A DNA stretch of 14,332 nucleotides from Bacteroidetes bacterium UBA955. Lineage in GTDB: Bacteria; Bacteroidota; Bacteroidia; NS11-12g; UBA955. Location of the stretch: contig DBCP01000019.1 of the NCBI GenBank assembly GCA_002293105.1, forward strand, positions 6,910 through 21,241. The letters are read 5' to 3'. Position numbers and translations under genes: made by a program. Below are positions 13,288 to 14,332 of the stretch, in pieces (position 1 is the first letter of the stretch; each line of letters begins with the position of its first letter). The notes under the pieces are model-generated. The model was given only the letters and a program-made list of their open reading frames with translations. It ran no database searches and was not told where the DNA came from.

Positions 13288-14332
13288 ATGCCTAGTATTC
13301 AAATTTTCGGGGGAGGGATGTCGGGCTTGACCGCCGCATTCTTACTTGAACAACAACAGCAAGATTACCAATTATTCGAATGTGGGTTGCATTGGGGTGG
13401 TAAACTCCAGACTACGCATTGCGATGGCTTTGCATTCGACCATGGATTTCAGGTGGTTCAATCTGCTTATCCTGCGTTGGATATCTTTCATCGAAAAGGC
13501 TATTTATCAGACGCCCTCGCCTTCGGCTCGGGCGCTTGGTTGCTGTCGAACAAAGGAAAAACTTTGCTGGCCGACCCCCTTCGGGAATTTCCGAGAGGTC
13601 TCGCTGCGCTCGGCCACCCCAGCATCCGACTCACCGATGTTGTTCAAGTGGTTCGACTCAGAAATGTCCTGTTCAAACAACCTCCCGAACAGTTTTTCAC
13701 CACCGATACAACCAGTACCCTTCAATACCTGCAAAATCAAGGATTCTCCCAATCCTTCATTGAAGCATTCTTCCGTCCGTTCTTTTCCGGAATCTTTCTA
13801 GAGGAAGCCCTTGCAACGCCAGCCTCCATGTTCAAATTTGTCTTCTGGGCCCTAGCCAAAGGAAAAGCTTGCTTGATGCCCAATGGCATTCAGACATTGC
13901 CAAACCGCATCGCCGCGGATCTCAATCCATCAAGAATCCATCTGTCGTCGCATCAACAACCCCAAGCAATCCCCGTAGTATCGCCCCACAAAACCTTCTA
14001 TTCAACCGCGGTCCATTACTTCGCTGTGGATTCAGATCTGGGATTGGGGAAGTTTATCGGACTCAATGCCGAGCAACAGGGAAATATCAACTTGGTGGCC
14101 ATTCCATCGGCCGTTCAAACGGGGTATGCCCCAAAAGGGAAACATTTGCTTTGTGTATCACTGAAGCCGAGTGTCGCAGCGCAGGAAAAAACATGGCCCT
14201 CGCCGCAAGTTATATTGCATGAGGTAGACCAATTGTTGCAGACCCATTCCCAGGCAAAATGGCTTGATTCATTCACCGTAAAACAAGCTTTACCAGCAGA
14301 TACGGCTTACACTTACAAACCCGGTAATGACC
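13288..14332 (+). CDS. FAD-dependent amine oxidase/phytoene-desaturase-like protein (3' end cut)
   Basis: The frame from ATG 13288 stays open to the right edge, giving 348 residues without a stop. The N-terminal FAD motif is IQIFGGGMSGLTAAFLL (G8-x-G10-x-x-G13). FECGLHWGGKLQT follows, then DGFAFDHGFQVVQSAYPAL (46-64), a block of the flavin amine oxidase/CrtI-like family. FFRPFFSGIFLEEALATP (161-178), MFKFVFWALAKG (181-192) and LMPNGIQTLPNRIA (196-209) are also typical. The family includes protoporphyrinogen oxidases, carotenoid desaturases and many uncharacterised NAD(P)/FAD oxidoreductases; the substrate cannot be told here. It begins 23 bases after the Spy-like gene with a good SD, so it may be read with the sigma operon. 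The missing C-terminus should carry the final FAD-binding segment. Confidence 0.85.
   Translation, partial: MPSIQIFGGGMSGLTAAFLLEQQQQDYQLFECGLHWGGKLQTTHCDGFAFDHGFQVVQSAYPALDIFHRKGYLSDALAFGSGAWLLSNKGKTLLADPLREFPRGLAALGHPSIRLTDVVQVVRLRNVLFKQPPEQFFTTDTTSTLQYLQNQGFSQSFIEAFFRPFFSGIFLEEALATPASMFKFVFWALAKGKACLMPNGIQTLPNRIAADLNPSRIHLSSHQQPQAIPVVSPHKTFYSTAVHYFAVDSDLGLGKFIGLNAEQQGNINLVAIPSAVQTGYAPKGKHLLCVSLKPSVAAQEKTWPSPQVILHEVDQLLQTHSQAKWLDSFTVKQALPADTAYTYKPGND

Noticed and set aside
13346..13801. Open frames in the other plus-strand frames (13346-13801, 13419-13763, 13869-14222) and on the minus strand (13507-13752)
   Set aside because: They are shadows of the long frame starting at 13288, which has FAD motifs and a Shine-Dalgarno. 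The shadow peptides show no family features.
1..14332. Search for CRISPR arrays, insertion sequences, phage genes, toxin-antitoxin pairs and att sites at the tRNA
   Set aside because: No spaced direct repeats, transposase, integrase or tRNA 3'-end duplication is visible in the window.

Overview
The window looks like ordinary chromosomal DNA of a member of the Bacteroidota, probably a flavobacterium or a relative. Three things point there. TAnnTTTG-type -7 promoter elements stand before a tRNA gene, a SulP gene, prfB and rplS. Shine-Dalgarno sequences are nearly absent. The protein families include a PorT-like outer-membrane barrel, an ECF sigma operon with a Spy-like 'sensor', and an aminotransferase/omega-amidase pair. 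I see no phage, insertion sequence, CRISPR array or plasmid signature.

Layout. 1-348: a CAU-anticodon tRNA on the minus strand with its promoter and terminator, plus an unexplained stretch at the left edge. 349-2255: two overlapping genes, a methionine/glutamine aminotransferase (YbdL-like) and an omega-amidase (YafV-like), which form a keto-acid salvage pair. 2355-3968: a SulP anion transporter. 4049-5147: prfB (release factor 2), complete only if the +1 programmed frameshift at the in-frame TGA (4109-4111) is taken. A perfect bidirectional terminator follows. 5225-7545, minus strand: a DNA photolyase gene coupled to an upstream yfcH-type epimerase gene. 7550-8509, plus strand, divergent from that pair with only 4 bp between start codons: a MerR-type regulator with a cobalamin-binding domain carrying the W-x9-EH signature of CarH/LitR light sensors. 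8514-9566, minus: a DAO-family FAD oxidoreductase. 9603-10247, plus: a small outer-membrane beta-barrel protein. A 17-bp palindrome lies between those two divergent genes. 10348-10698, minus: rplS. 10889-13264: ECF sigma factor, a single-pass membrane protein that is probably its anti-sigma factor, and a Spy/CpxP-like periplasmic protein. 13288 to the right edge: the first 348 codons of a FAD-dependent amine-oxidase/phytoene-desaturase-like protein, cut by the window.

Two groups look like working units. The first is a probable light-response module: a B12-dependent photoreceptor regulator divergent from photolyase and YfcH, suggesting derepression of DNA repair in light. The second is a three-gene envelope-stress type sigma circuit in which the middle membrane protein has an unusually long acidic Val/Glu/Pro-rich cytoplasmic region. 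Neither is an entirely new class of system, but the start-to-start arrangement of the light module and the architecture of the putative anti-sigma factor are the most worthwhile leads. No stretch longer than 300 bases lacks a gene or RNA; the longest gene-poor gap is 10699-10888.
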